Of a stretch of 43,923 bases of DNA, positions 26,207 to 35,295 are shown in pieces. The stretch lies in the NCBI GenBank assembly GCA_017462035.1, contig JAFTRY010000023.1, positions 1-43,923 of the forward strand, read 5' to 3'. The notes beneath the pieces were generated by a model. It saw only the letters and a list, made by a program, of their open reading frames with translations. It did not search any database and had not been told where the DNA came from. How positions within the stretch are numbered: the stretch's first letter is position 1; each line of letters opens with the position of its first letter. The position numbers and the translations under genes are program-made. This stretch comes from Clostridia bacterium. GTDB taxonomy: Bacteria > Bacillota > Clostridia > Oscillospirales > CAG-272.

Positions 26207-27493
26207 ATGAAATTTCCGTTTGGAAAGGGTAGGCATCGAGCAGCCCAAGCGCCTCCTGAGGAAGAGATGAGCTTTACTCAGAAGATCGGACGTTTCTTTA
26301 GTGCCGAGCCGCAAAAGGAAAAGGTGCTGCGACAGGAGGATTTCCAGGCAGCGGGTGATACCTATTATGCGACGGTATCCGCCGGTTATAAGATAGCGCA
26401 ACGGCTTCTTTGGTCTGTCTTTATCGTGTTTTTGATGGTGTCCATTCTTGTGAATCATCGGGAAATTACCTACGATAATTTTTTCTATCTGATAAAGGAT
26501 TTTTCGGGGGCGGTAGATACGGATCACAGCCGATACGAGACTCTGTCCTACGAATCCGATTCCAGACAGAATTTTGTGCTGTACCGAGGAGGTTTAGCAA
26601 CCGTCAGTCCCTCTAAAATATCCGTGTTTACAGCAACGGGACGCAGAACCTATCAGGCGACCTCCAGTTTTTCTTCACCCTATGCCATTAGCTCAAACCG
26701 ATATGTGCTGATCTATGATACCTCGGGAAATACCTTTTCGGTGTATAATTCCTTTGCCCGTGTTTATACCGAAACCCTGGATTATCCGGTGACAGATGCT
26801 TGCTTTGCCGAGGACGGATCCTTTGTGATCGTCACACGCTCCTCGGATAACCGTTCCGTGATCCGCGTGTATAACAAGCGCTTTCAGAAGGCAGCGGAGC
26901 TTCGTTCGGATGCTTTTGTGTTTGACATAGCGGCAGACAGGGAACGAGATACACTGGTATTTCTTACCTACGATGCCGGAAACGGAAGCGGACAAACTAC
27001 GCTTTCAGTGAGGGAACTTTCCACTCTGGAGGAAGCTGATCGGATCGTATTGGAGGGAGAATTTCCTTTGGCGTGCGGATTCTTGGAGGGCAACACCCTT
27101 GCTCTGATGAGTAGCCGGTATGTCAGGATCTATGACAGCGGCTTTGAGGAAAGGGAGCGAAGTGAGGATTACTCGGGCGGAACGCTGAGCGGCTTCTCTC
27201 TGAATGAGGAAGGAGTCGCGGTAGCGACCCTGGATAGCTCGCAAAACAGAATCCTTGCCTATGATCGGACGGGAAAGAAGATCTTCCACGATACCGTAGC
27301 TTTTCATGTGTCCGATGTGGGAATTTCCGGTTCCTACCTGTTTTTACAAACCGAGCAGGGGGTGACCCGACTGTATACTGCTGACGGATCTGTGAAGACG
27401 CTTACTTCAGGTCACGGAAACTTGTTGATTTACGATGAAAAGACCGCCTTGGTGTGCGGAGAGTCCAAAGCCGAATATTTGGTCTTTTCCTAA
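26207..27493 (+). CDS. DUF5711 family membrane-anchored beta-propeller-like protein
   Basis: A 428-residue protein of the DUF5711 type found in Clostridia. A basic, Pro/Glu-rich cytosolic segment (1-60) is followed by one membrane helix at about 65-85 (LLWSVFIVFLMVSILV). A repetitive, strand-rich outer domain then shows WD/PQQ-like blades (ISVFTATGRRTYQATS, YVLIYDTSGNTFSVYN, ILAYDRTGKKIF, VTRLYTADGSVKTL). The fold suggests a seven- or eight-bladed propeller outside the membrane. Function unknown. AAAGGAG lies 8 bases before the ATG. It is 33 bases after truA, in the same forward unit. Confidence 0.78.
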   Translation: MKFPFGKGRHRAAQAPPEEEMSFTQKIGRFFSAEPQKEKVLRQEDFQAAGDTYYATVSAGYKIAQRLLWSVFIVFLMVSILVNHREITYDNFFYLIKDFSGAVDTDHSRYETLSYESDSRQNFVLYRGGLATVSPSKISVFTATGRRTYQATSSFSSPYAISSNRYVLIYDTSGNTFSVYNSFARVYTETLDYPVTDACFAEDGSFVIVTRSSDNRSVIRVYNKRFQKAAELRSDAFVFDIAADRERDTLVFLTYDAGNGSGQTTLSVRELSTLEEADRIVLEGEFPLACGFLEGNTLALMSSRYVRIYDSGFEERERSEDYSGGTLSGFSLNEEGVAVATLDSSQNRILAYDRTGKKIFHDTVAFHVSDVGISGSYLFLQTEQGVTRLYTADGSVKTLTSGHGNLLIYDEKTALVCGESKAEYLVFS

Positions 27494-27603
27494 GTCGGCT
27501 TCGAAGGGTTTGCATAATACGAAACTCCTATGACGAAAATAAAACATTGCGGGAACTCTTTGAATTACCCGCGACGATATCATAAAATGTGAGGATGGTT
27601 CAA

Positions 27604-28182
27604 ATGAAACTCAAAAATATTCCCAACATACTGTCAATTGTTCGAATTTGCCTTGTCTTTGTGTTTATTCCTTTGTTCTTTACCGGGCATATTTACGCGG
27701 CATTGTTCATATTTTTGCTTGCGGGTGCTACCGACGTGGTAGATGGGTATCTTGCCAGAAGAAATAACTGGATCACGGATCTTGGTAAGATCCTGGACCC
27801 CTTTGCCGACAAACTGATGCAGTGTACCGTTCTGGTTTGCCTGTGTGTGAAGAGGTTCATTCCCATCTGGTTTGTAATTCCGTTCTTTGTGAAAGAATTG
27901 CTGACGCTTTTGCTTGGTGCCATTGTCATTAAACGCCGGAGTGTTGCGGTGGTGAGTAAATGGTATGGCAAATTGACGGTTTGTCTGTTCTACCTTACGG
28001 TCTGCGCGGCAATCGTGTACCGCGACTTCTTTGCTGCCCATGCCGTGGTGGGCGTGATCCTGTTTATGCCTGCCATCGGTTTTGCTTTCTTCTCCATGAT
28101 CGCGTATATTAAGCACTACGCTTGGTTGAAGCATGCCGAGCATCAGCACGGAAATATTTTAAAATCCCGAAAGGAACAGTAA
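27604..28182 (+). CDS. pgsA: CDP-diacylglycerol-glycerol-3-phosphate 3-phosphatidyltransferase
   Basis: PgsA makes phosphatidylglycerol phosphate from CDP-diacylglycerol at the membrane. The 192-residue protein has about five or six helices. The complete CDP-alcohol phosphatidyltransferase signature is present: DVVDGYLARRNNWITDLGKI, then LDPFADK, with the four Asp that hold the metals. The frame has a GTG at 27589 and an ATG at 27595, but GAGG at 27591-27594 serves the ATG at 27604. The choice of alcohol acceptor is inferred from overall similarity. The gap before it (27494-27603) has an imperfect hairpin GCGGG/CCCGC. Confidence 0.9.
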   Translation: MKLKNIPNILSIVRICLVFVFIPLFFTGHIYAALFIFLLAGATDVVDGYLARRNNWITDLGKILDPFADKLMQCTVLVCLCVKRFIPIWFVIPFFVKELLTLLLGAIVIKRRSVAVVSKWYGKLTVCLFYLTVCAAIVYRDFFAAHAVVGVILFMPAIGFAFFSMIAYIKHYAWLKHAEHQHGNILKSRKEQ

Positions 28183-28218
28183 GGACGGTCTTCGTCTGAT
28201 TGCTGAAAAAATAAAACT

Positions 28219-30522
28219 ATGGTTATGTGTTCGAAATGTCACAAGCGAGTGGCAGTGGTGTTTGTCAACAAGTTGGAAAACGGAAACAAGCTCAGTGAGG
28301 GGCTTTGTATCAAGTGCGCCCGAGAGATGGGAATTCCCGTGGATAATATGCTTGGCAATATGATGAACCAGATGGGAATCTCTCCTGAACAGCTGGAAAG
28401 CATGGAGGACGAGGTCAATCAGTTTATGGCAGAGGCGCAGGGGATGTCCCCTGATGATCTGGAGGACGGAGGAGCCCCTGCTATCGACTTGCCGAAGCTT
28501 TTCAAGGATGGTGGCGTACCTGCGCCCGCACCTGACCACCGTGAGGGTGCCAAAAAGGGCGGAAAGGACGAGCCAAAGCAGAAGAAATATAAGTTTCTCG
28601 ATACCTACTGCCGCAATCTGACCAGACGCGCGGCGGCGGGAAAGCTGGACCGTATCATCGGCAGAGAAAAGGAACTGGAACGTATTATTCAGATCCTTTG
28701 CCGCAGACAAAAGAACAATCCCTGTTTGATCGGTGAGCCTGGTGTGGGTAAGACCGCCATTGCTGAGGCACTGGCGCAGAGGATCGCTGACGGCAAGGTG
28801 CCTTATAAGCTGAAGGGAAAGCAGATCTACCTGGTGGATCTGACGGCACTGGTTGCCGGTACTCAGTTCCGCGGACAGTTTGAATCCCGTATTTTGGGAC
28901 TTCTGAACGAGGTCAAGGAAGCGGGTAACGTGATCCTGGTCATTGACGAGGTCCACAATATCGTCGGTGCGGGGGATGCGGAGGGAAGCATCAATGCCGC
29001 CAATATTCTCAAGCCTGCGCTCTCTCGCGGAGAGGTAAGAATTATCGGTGCTACCACCCTCAATGAATATCGTAAATATATTGAAAAAGACTCTGCACTG
29101 GAGCGTCGATTCCAGCCTGTTACCGTGAACGAGCCCTCCATTGAGGAAACGGTGGAAATGCTGGAGGGAATCAAGCATTACTATGAGGAATTTCATTCCA
29201 TTCGGATCCCTGATTCCGTGATCCGCCGTGCCGCCGTGCTTTCCGAGCGTTATATAACAGATCGTTATCTGCCCGATAAAGCAATCGACCTGTTGGACGA
29301 AGCGGCATCCAAGCTGTCTCTTTCCAGTGCCGCCTTGAATGAAACTCAGCAGATCCGCGAGGAGTTGTTGGGAATGAAGGAGGAGCGAGAGCACCTTGAG
29401 AGCAATCCTCCCGCAGAGGAAAAGGAAGCAGGAAGATGCTATGAGAGGATCGCTGAGATCAAGGCAAGGGAGATCCAGCTGGCAGATCGTCTCAGAGAAC
29501 TGGAGCCCGCCTGTGAGGAGGTGGCTCTTTGTGAGGAGGATATTGCCTCGGTGATCGAGATCTGGACGGGGGTGCCCGCCACCGATATTACCGCTAACGA
29601 ATTTGAACGAATTGACCGCCTGGAGGAACGACTGAAGAAACGGATCATCGGTCAGGACGAAGCCGTTTGCGCCGTTGCCAAGGCGATCAAGAGAAACCGT
29701 GCGGGGATCTCTTATAAACGAAAGCCGGTATCCTTTATTTTTGCCGGACCCACCGGTGTAGGAAAGACCGAGCTGGTCAAAACGCTTGCCGCCGATCTGT
29801 TTCACTCTCCCGAGACTCTGATCCGCCTGGATATGTCTGAGTTTATGGAGAAGCACGCCGTATCTCGCATCATCGGCGCGCCTCCCGGATACGTGGGGTA
29901 TGACGAGGCGGGACAGCTTACCGAAAAGATCCGCCGCAGACCCTATTCGGTGGTATTGTTTGACGAGATCGAAAAGGCTCACCCCGACGTTTTAAATATC
30001 TTGTTGCAGATTTTGGACGACGGAAGAATTACCGATGCTCACGGAAAGCCCGTAAACTTTGAAAATACGGTGCTGGTCATGACTACCAATGCCGGTTCCG
30101 ACCAAGCGGCAGCTACCGTAGGCTTTTCCCTTCAAGAGAAGGCGGGGGATTCTGATCGGACCATGAAGGCTCTTTCCGGGTTTCTTCGTCCGGAATTTAT
30201 TAACCGTGTGGATGAAATTATTACCTTCCGTTCGCTCAGTGAATCGGATTTTGGAAAGATCGCTTGTATTATGCTGGATGAATTGAAGCTGTCGCTGAGC
30301 GAAAAAAATATTACGTTCACCTATTCTCAGCCGGCAGTGGATTATATTGCCAAACACTCCTATTCCCACAAATTCGGCGCGAGAAATATCCGTCGGTATA
30401 TTTGCGGGCATGTAGAGGATCCGATTGCGGAGAAGATGATTGCGGATTATACGCGTACCGTCAGGGGAATCTCACTAAAGTATTCTAAAAAGGAAGATAA
30501 ATTGGTCGTTGAGTGCGTGTAA
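28219..30522 (+). CDS. Clp ATPase (ClpC/ClpE-like) with N-terminal zinc finger
   Basis: A 767-residue double AAA+ unfoldase. Instead of the Clp_N repeats it begins with a four-Cys zinc finger (C4, C7, C30, C33), as in ClpE, then an acidic, Met-rich linker (about 40-120). The first AAA+ module starts near 140 (Walker A GEPGVGKT at 172-179). The second has GPTGVGKT at 510-517 and Walker [14 protein letters not shown]. The middle is short. A Val-Gly-Phe at 634-636 after the second Walker B matches the ClpP-docking loop position of ClpC, so it can probably feed ClpP. No Shine-Dalgarno is clear before the ATG. The next gene starts on the very next base after the stop. Confidence 0.87.
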   Translation: MVMCSKCHKRVAVVFVNKLENGNKLSEGLCIKCAREMGIPVDNMLGNMMNQMGISPEQLESMEDEVNQFMAEAQGMSPDDLEDGGAPAIDLPKLFKDGGVPAPAPDHREGAKKGGKDEPKQKKYKFLDTYCRNLTRRAAAGKLDRIIGREKELERIIQILCRRQKNNPCLIGEPGVGKTAIAEALAQRIADGKVPYKLKGKQIYLVDLTALVAGTQFRGQFESRILGLLNEVKEAGNVILVIDEVHNIVGAGDAEGSINAANILKPALSRGEVRIIGATTLNEYRKYIEKDSALERRFQPVTVNEPSIEETVEMLEGIKHYYEEFHSIRIPDSVIRRAAVLSERYITDRYLPDKAIDLLDEAASKLSLSSAALNETQQIREELLGMKEEREHLESNPPAEEKEAGRCYERIAEIKAREIQLADRLRELEPACEEVALCEEDIASVIEIWTGVPATDITANEFERIDRLEERLKKRIIGQDEAVCAVAKAIKRNRAGISYKRKPVSFIFAGPTGVGKTELVKTLAADLFHSPETLIRLDMSEFMEKHAVSRIIGAPPGYVGYDEAGQLTEKIRRRPYSVVLFDEIEKAHPDVLNILLQILDDGRITDAHGKPVNFENTVLVMTTNAGSDQAAATVGFSLQEKAGDSDRTMKALSGFLRPEFINRVDEIITFRSLSESDFGKIACIMLDELKLSLSEKNITFTYSQPAVDYIAKHSYSHKFGARNIRRYICGHVEDPIAEKMIADYTRTVRGISLKYSKKEDKLVVECV

Positions 30523-33216
30523 ATGAAGAACGAAAAATGGTTTGCTAAGGAGCTCGCTCAGGTCGAGCTACAATTAAAGACCAATGCCGCCACGGGACTT
30601 TCCCGGAAGGCGGCTCGTTCTCGTGTCAGCAAAAATACGGGACAGCTCTTTTTGCTTCCCACTCGATCACTTCCCAAGCTTCTCTTGGAGCTTTGCTCGG
30701 ATTTTTCCTGGATCGTACTGTCACTTTTGGCACTGCTGTCCCTGTTTTTTGAGGAATTTCAGAGTGCCGCGATGGTGCTTGTGCTGTCATGGGGAAATCT
30801 TTTGTCAGTAGGACTTTTTATTCTCCGTTCGTATAAATCCACGGATGCCTCTGCCTCCTTCTTTCATCCCGTGGTGCGGGTCATACGGGGCGGAAAGCTA
30901 TTTCGGGTAGGGTTTCGCAACCTGGTGCCGGGAGACGTGATCTTAGTGGAAGAGGGAGACATGCTCTGCTGCGACGCGCGGCTGGTTACCTCTGATGATC
31001 TGGAAGTGTCCATGCGAGTGGATCAGAATCGATTCATTACCCGAAAAAAAATGGCATCCGCGCATATTCCTGCCGAGGAACACCGTCCTTGGGAGATGTC
31101 CAATATGCTCCATGCGGGTTCAGTGGTTCTCCGAGGCAATGGACGCGCGATTGTAACGGCAGTGGGTCGGTATACCTATCTTGGCGCGCTGACGGGCGGG
31201 ATCGAGCTACCCGTTTCTCGGCAAATTCCGGAGCCTCTTCTGCGGATGCGTGGAGTCTGCTCCAGGACCAATATGATTTTGTTGATCGCTGTGATCCCCT
31301 TCAGTTTAATCAGTTTCTTTGCCAGTCTGTTCGGCGGGGGAACCGTTTTGCTGTCTGCGGCTTTTTTTACCGCATTGTCGCTGGTGGCTACTACCATGTC
31401 ACAGCTGACGTGCTCTCTTTGCCGTTTATTCTATACCCATCAAATTCGGTGTATGCTGGCGCATCCCTATGGAGGGGTGGTTCGTTCTCCCTACATATTG
31501 GATCAGCTGGCTTCCGCGGATTATGTTTTTATGATGGACGGAGGGGCAGTTACCGACGGTGTTCTTCATTTTTCCGCGGCAATGTCCGCAGAGGGAGAGA
31601 TCCGAAATTACCGCGCAAGCTCTACCGTAGGTTATTTTGCGGAGCTTGCTTCCTTGTATACCACAGCGGCGACTCGAACGGTTACCACAGGTCTCAGCGG
31701 ATCCGGTAGCTACTTGCGCGGTATCAGGGAATTCATTCAAGCCAGCGGAGTGGACGAGGGAGCCCTAACGATCCGGTGCTCCATTTTATCCTATGCTCCC
31801 GGGAATCTGAGCGATGGGGCGGAAAGAGTGTCCTTTTGTGACCGTGGAAATCGGTTTTTCTTGCAGGTATCCTATTCCTCCCGCCTCATTGATGAATGTA
31901 GTCAGATTATGTTGGGCGGTGTCAAGCAGCCTATGGGAGAGGAAGGGAAGCAATCCTTGTTGCGGGCGAGAGATCGATATGTGGTGAATCACCGATTGCC
32001 CCTTATTTTCACGGTTACCTCAGAGTGCTGTCCCAATGAGCATTGCTTCGTTGGTATGGTTGTACTGCGTGAGGGCGTGGATCCTCAGTGGAAAAAGCAC
32101 TTAGGTGAGCTGAACCGAGCTGGCTGCCGTGTCATTACCTTTGTTCCATCCGATGAAAAGGCACCCAAGATCCCTGAGCAAATCACTCAGGGACGGTGTG
32201 TGGCAAAAGAGGAATTCATAAAGCGTAAGCTGCCCGTCACCGAAAATTTCGGACGCTTTGCCTGTTACTCTGGCATGAGCGAGGAGGACGTGCTCTCCTT
32301 GATCCGCCTGGTTCATGATCAAAAGCGAAAAGTATGGATTATGGGAATGACCGATGCCGTGATTCCGCTTGCGGACGAGGCGGACGGTGTGATCAGCTAC
32401 GCTCCTGTTTATCATCGAAAATCAGCGGATTCAGACGAGGAGATCTTGACTCGGGAAACAGCGGGACAGCGAAGCAGTACCTCGTGTTCACAGGTAGTCA
32501 AGGATCGTGCCGATCTTCTGATTCCGCGTCCCTCCCCCGGGAAAGGCGGACTCGCCTCTCTGGCTTACGCTCTGCGGGGCGCGCAGTTGCTTCAAAAAAA
32601 GCTCGCGATGTTCTGGCGGTATTTGATTTGGATCCAATGGATCCGAGTGATCGTTGTGGGCTTTCCCATGCTGCTGGGACGGACGGTTTTGGACGCGAGA
32701 CACGTACTGCTTCTGTGTTGCGTGTTGGACGGTTTCGCCCTTGCCGCGATCCTTCTGGGCAGGGAATCCCAATTTCCGAGAAAGAAGAGCGGGGAACGAG
32801 TTCGGTTTGAACCCGGATGGGCGGAATTTCGGAACAATCGAGCGCTTTTGTTAGCATCCGCTCTTGCCGCCGTTTCAATCCTTCTTCTTCCCGAGTGGGT
32901 CGGTCTGCTCGGATGGATCGGACGGTATTTGTATCCTACTGAGTTTTGTGTGACCGCGTTGCTGTTTTTGCATCTGACCGTGTTGATTTGGCTCCGATAC
33001 GAAGGGGGGGATGGAAGGTTGAAAACGGTGTTCCAAGATGTTCCATTGATAGCATCGGCAGGCTTTGTTCTTTTGTTCTTGGTCCTTTGCGGTCTGTGGG
33101 AACCCTTTGGCACCCTCTTTGGCTTTGAAAAAAATCCTATTCCATATATTTTTGTGGCACTGATTCCTTCCGCTGTATTCGCCACGGTTAGTTGGATTCT
33201 TACAAAAAAACGATGA
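30523..33216 (+). CDS. Catalytically inactive P-type ATPase-like membrane protein
   Basis: An 897-residue protein with the layout of a P-type cation ATPase: N-terminal cytosolic part, two membrane helices (about 55-102), actuator-like domain with LVPGDVILVEEGD (134-146), helix pair (about 250-298), large cytosolic head, and six C-terminal helices (about 700-895). Every catalytic motif is changed. The actuator TGES is replaced by FITR (171-174). The intramembrane PEGL is lost near 290. DKTGT is MDGGAVTD, with only the Asp (339) kept. The KGA nucleotide lysine is lost near 452. The hinge GDGxND reads GMTD (608-611). TGD after RVI is VPSD. There are no stops or frameshifts, so selection seems to keep it as a pseudoenzyme. 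It abuts the Clp ATPase with zero spacing, suggesting coupling. Its role is unknown. Confidence 0.8.
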   Translation: MKNEKWFAKELAQVELQLKTNAATGLSRKAARSRVSKNTGQLFLLPTRSLPKLLLELCSDFSWIVLSLLALLSLFFEEFQSAAMVLVLSWGNLLSVGLFILRSYKSTDASASFFHPVVRVIRGGKLFRVGFRNLVPGDVILVEEGDMLCCDARLVTSDDLEVSMRVDQNRFITRKKMASAHIPAEEHRPWEMSNMLHAGSVVLRGNGRAIVTAVGRYTYLGALTGGIELPVSRQIPEPLLRMRGVCSRTNMILLIAVIPFSLISFFASLFGGGTVLLSAAFFTALSLVATTMSQLTCSLCRLFYTHQIRCMLAHPYGGVVRSPYILDQLASADYVFMMDGGAVTDGVLHFSAAMSAEGEIRNYRASSTVGYFAELASLYTTAATRTVTTGLSGSGSYLRGIREFIQASGVDEGALTIRCSILSYAPGNLSDGAERVSFCDRGNRFFLQVSYSSRLIDECSQIMLGGVKQPMGEEGKQSLLRARDRYVVNHRLPLIFTVTSECCPNEHCFVGMVVLREGVDPQWKKHLGELNRAGCRVITFVPSDEKAPKIPEQITQGRCVAKEEFIKRKLPVTENFGRFACYSGMSEEDVLSLIRLVHDQKRKVWIMGMTDAVIPLADEADGVISYAPVYHRKSADSDEEILTRETAGQRSSTSCSQVVKDRADLLIPRPSPGKGGLASLAYALRGAQLLQKKLAMFWRYLIWIQWIRVIVVGFPMLLGRTVLDARHVLLLCCVLDGFALAAILLGRESQFPRKKSGERVRFEPGWAEFRNNRALLLASALAAVSILLLPEWVGLLGWIGRYLYPTEFCVTALLFLHLTVLIWLRYEGGDGRLKTVFQDVPLIASAGFVLLFLVLCGLWEPFGTLFGFEKNPIPYIFVALIPSAVFATVSWILTKKR

Positions 33217-33270
33217 TCAAGAAAATATTTAAAAAAGTGTAAACAAAGTGTAAATATATTAAATTTCTCT

Positions 33271-33299
33271 TGTTAATCTTATAGAAATATGGTATAATT
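33271..33299 (+). promoter_or_regulatory. Promoter of the rpsB-tsf operon
   Basis: TTGTTA (33271-33276) and TATAAT (33294-33299) are separated by 17 bp. The gap 33217-33270 before it is AT-rich and holds no gene. Confidence 0.8.
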
Positions 33300-33305
33300 T
33301 TTAGG

Positions 33306-33437
33306 CTTGTGTGGTGGTATGAGAGCCACACAAAATATAAAATACACACACATCCGCGGGATGCGATGCGGTGTTGTCTATGAGGCAATAAAATCGCGAA
33401 GCCGATGTGGTGGAAAAAACCGAAGGAGGACATATTC
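33306..33437 (+). promoter_or_regulatory. Structured 5' leader of rpsB
   Basis: A hairpin TTGTGTGG/CCACACAA lies at 33307-33333. An extended, irregular hairpin follows: 33347-33357 pairs with 33401-33412 (CACACATC/GATGTG, with one bulge and one mismatch), 33363-33367 with 33393-33397 (GCGAT/ATCGC), and 33374-33378 with 33384-33388 (TTGTC/GGCAA). The strong AAGGAGGA at 33423 lies just after it. Ribosomal protein operons often carry leaders for autoregulation; binding by S2 is inference. Confidence 0.5.
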
Positions 33438-34181
33438 ATGTCTATTATCTCAATCAAACAGCTTCTCGAAGCAGGTGTTCACTTTGGACACAACACCAGA
33501 AGATGGAACCCCAAGATGCAGGAGTACATCTTCACCGAAAGAAACGGCATTTACATCATCGACCTTCAGAAGACCGTTAAGAAGTTTGATGAAGCCTACG
33601 CTTTCGTACGCGACGTTGCCGCACAGGGCGGTTCCATTTTGTTCGTTGGTACCAAGAAGCAGGCTGCTGATGCCATCAAGGAAGAGGCTACCCGTTGCGG
33701 AATGTACTACGTAAACGTTCGTTGGCCCGGCGGTATGATGACCAACTTCAAGACCATCAAGCGTTCTATCGGTCGTCTGAACGCTCTGGAGAAGATGCAG
33801 GAGGACGGAACCTTCGATCTGCTGCCCAAGAAGGAAGTTGCCGGCAAGCAGAAGGAGATCTTCGACCTGGAGAAGAACTACGGCGGTATCAAGAACATGG
33901 AAGAGTTGCCCGCAGCAATCTTCATTGTTGACCCCAAGAAGGAAAGAAACGCAGTGCTTGAGGCTAAGAAGCTGGGTATTCCGGTTGTTGCAATCGTTGA
34001 CACCAACTGTGATCCTGACGACGCTGACTACATCATTCCCGGTAACGATGACGCTATCCGTGCCATCAAGCTGATCTCCGCTTCTTTGGCTGATGCCGTA
34101 ATCGAAGGCAGACAGGGTGAGCAGGTCGTTGAGGAGGCAGCTGAGGAAGCCGCTGAAGAGACCGTTGCTGACGCTGAATAA
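33438..34181 (+). CDS. rpsB: 30S ribosomal protein S2
   Basis: The 247-residue protein matches S2 throughout: [71 protein letters not shown] and [26 protein letters not shown]. The C-terminus is an acidic Ala/Glu-rich tail. AAGGAGGA lies 7 bases before the ATG at 33438; the frame also opens at 33405, but that part lies inside the leader and is not homologous. The codon bias looks like a highly expressed gene. Confidence 0.98.
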   Translation: MSIISIKQLLEAGVHFGHNTRRWNPKMQEYIFTERNGIYIIDLQKTVKKFDEAYAFVRDVAAQGGSILFVGTKKQAADAIKEEATRCGMYYVNVRWPGGMMTNFKTIKRSIGRLNALEKMQEDGTFDLLPKKEVAGKQKEIFDLEKNYGGIKNMEELPAAIFIVDPKKERNAVLEAKKLGIPVVAIVDTNCDPDDADYIIPGNDDAIRAIKLISASLADAVIEGRQGEQVVEEAAEEAAEETVADAE

Positions 34182-34220
34182 TCCGGAATCATAAATAATT
34201 TCTGAAAGGACGATAGAACC

Positions 34221-35150
34221 ATGGCAAATATCACTGCAAAAGACGTTGCCGCTCTGCGCGCAAAGACCGGTATCGGTATGATGGAGTGCAAGAAGGCGCT
34301 GGTAGAGGCGAATGGCGACGTAGAAGAGGCAATCAAGATTCTCCGTAAGAGAGGCGAGTTGAAGGCAGAGGCTAAGGCAGCTACCAGAATCGCCGCTGAC
34401 GGTATCGTTGATATTATGAAGGAAGGCGACGTAACCGCAATGATCGAGGTTAACTCTGAGACCGACTTCGTTGCTAAGAACGCTTCTTTCCAGGAGTTCG
34501 TTAAGAACCTTCTGAAGACGATTATCGCAAACAAGCCTGCCGATGTGGACGCTCTTCTGGCATCCAAATACATTGACGGCTCCGCAACCGTTGACGCAAA
34601 GCTCAAGGAAATGATCTTCGTGATTGGCGAAAAGATCAGCATCCGTCGTTTTGTTGTGGCAGAGGGCTTGGCAAGCACCTACATTCACGGAAACGGAACC
34701 ATCGGTGTTATCGTTACCTTTGACGCTGACGAGGCTGTTGCCGCTAAGGACGAGTTTGCTGCGTTTGCTAAGAACGTTGCCCTCCAGGTTGGCGCATATC
34801 CCACTCCCTACCTGAACAAGGAATCCGTTCCCGCTTCTGTGATCGAGGAAGAGAAGGCTATTCTGATGGCTCAGATCGCAAACGATCCCGCCAACGCAAA
34901 GAAGCCTGCCCAGATCATCGAGAAGATGGTAACCGGAAGAATCAGCAAGTTCTACGACAACAACTGTCTGTTGGATATGGCTTATGTCAAGGACGACGAC
35001 ATGAAGGTTGGCCAGTACGTAGATGCTACCGCTAAGGAGCTGGGCGGTGCTATCACCGTGACCGGTTTCTATCGCTTTGAAAAGGGAGAGGGTATCCAGA
35101 AGAGAGAAGAGAACTTTGCTGACGAGATCGCAAAACTCACCAACAAGTAA
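34221..35150 (+). CDS. tsf: Elongation factor Ts
   Basis: EF-Ts exchanges the nucleotide of EF-Tu. The 309-residue protein starts with the UBA-like domain (VAALRAKTGIGMMECKKALVEANGD). The core has VTAMIEVNSETDFVAKNASFQEFV, and the signature continues to the dimerisation domains and C-terminal helix. GAAAGGA precedes the ATG. It follows rpsB after 39 bases in the usual order. A terminator follows, so pyrH is not part of this transcript here. Confidence 0.98.
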   Translation: MANITAKDVAALRAKTGIGMMECKKALVEANGDVEEAIKILRKRGELKAEAKAATRIAADGIVDIMKEGDVTAMIEVNSETDFVAKNASFQEFVKNLLKTIIANKPADVDALLASKYIDGSATVDAKLKEMIFVIGEKISIRRFVVAEGLASTYIHGNGTIGVIVTFDADEAVAAKDEFAAFAKNVALQVGAYPTPYLNKESVPASVIEEEKAILMAQIANDPANAKKPAQIIEKMVTGRISKFYDNNCLLDMAYVKDDDMKVGQYVDATAKELGGAITVTGFYRFEKGEGIQKREENFADEIAKLTNK

Positions 35151-35164
35151 AAAGCAAATTCAAC

Positions 35165-35194
35165 AAGGCACCTATTTAGGGTGCCTTTTTTTTT
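35165..35194 (+). terminator. Terminator after tsf
   Basis: The stem AAGGCACC/GGTGCCTT has a seven-base loop and is followed by a run of T to 35194, 14 bases after the tsf stop. Confidence 0.9.
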
Positions 35195-35229
35195 GTGAAA
35201 TTCTGCTATGCTGTTTTGGCAAAAAAATA

Positions 35230-35258
35230 TTGAAAAAAGTAGGAAAATGTGATATAAT
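35230..35258 (+). promoter_or_regulatory. Promoter of the nfnA-nfnB-like operon
   Basis: TTGAAA (35230-35235) and TATAAT (35253-35258) are separated by 17 bp, with a TGA extended -10. The ATG at 35296 follows ACGGAGA. Confidence 0.75.
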
Positions 35259-35295
35259 AGACCCATTATTTCGCAGACCAAAACGGAGATTGATC

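Noticed and set aside
27560..27588. Promoter-like TTGAAT-17-TAAAAT before pgsA
   Set aside because: Its start site would fall on or after the pgsA ribosome site, leaving no leader; pgsA is more likely read from the upstream operon.
28159..29982. Long reverse-strand ORF (607 codons) inside the Clp ATPase gene
   Set aside because: It is antisense to a gene with intact AAA+ motifs, and its peptide (Leu/Gln/His-rich) has no recognisable domain; typical of codon-bias shadows.
33450..34688. Reverse-strand ORF (412 codons) across rpsB and tsf
   Set aside because: It spans two clear ribosomal/translation genes on the other strand, including their intergenic gap, with no ribosome site or domain.
35077..35295. 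N-terminal extension of the NfnA-like protein into tsf
   Set aside because: The frame is open, but it covers the tsf end, a terminator and a promoter; the homologous protein starts at the ATG at 35296.
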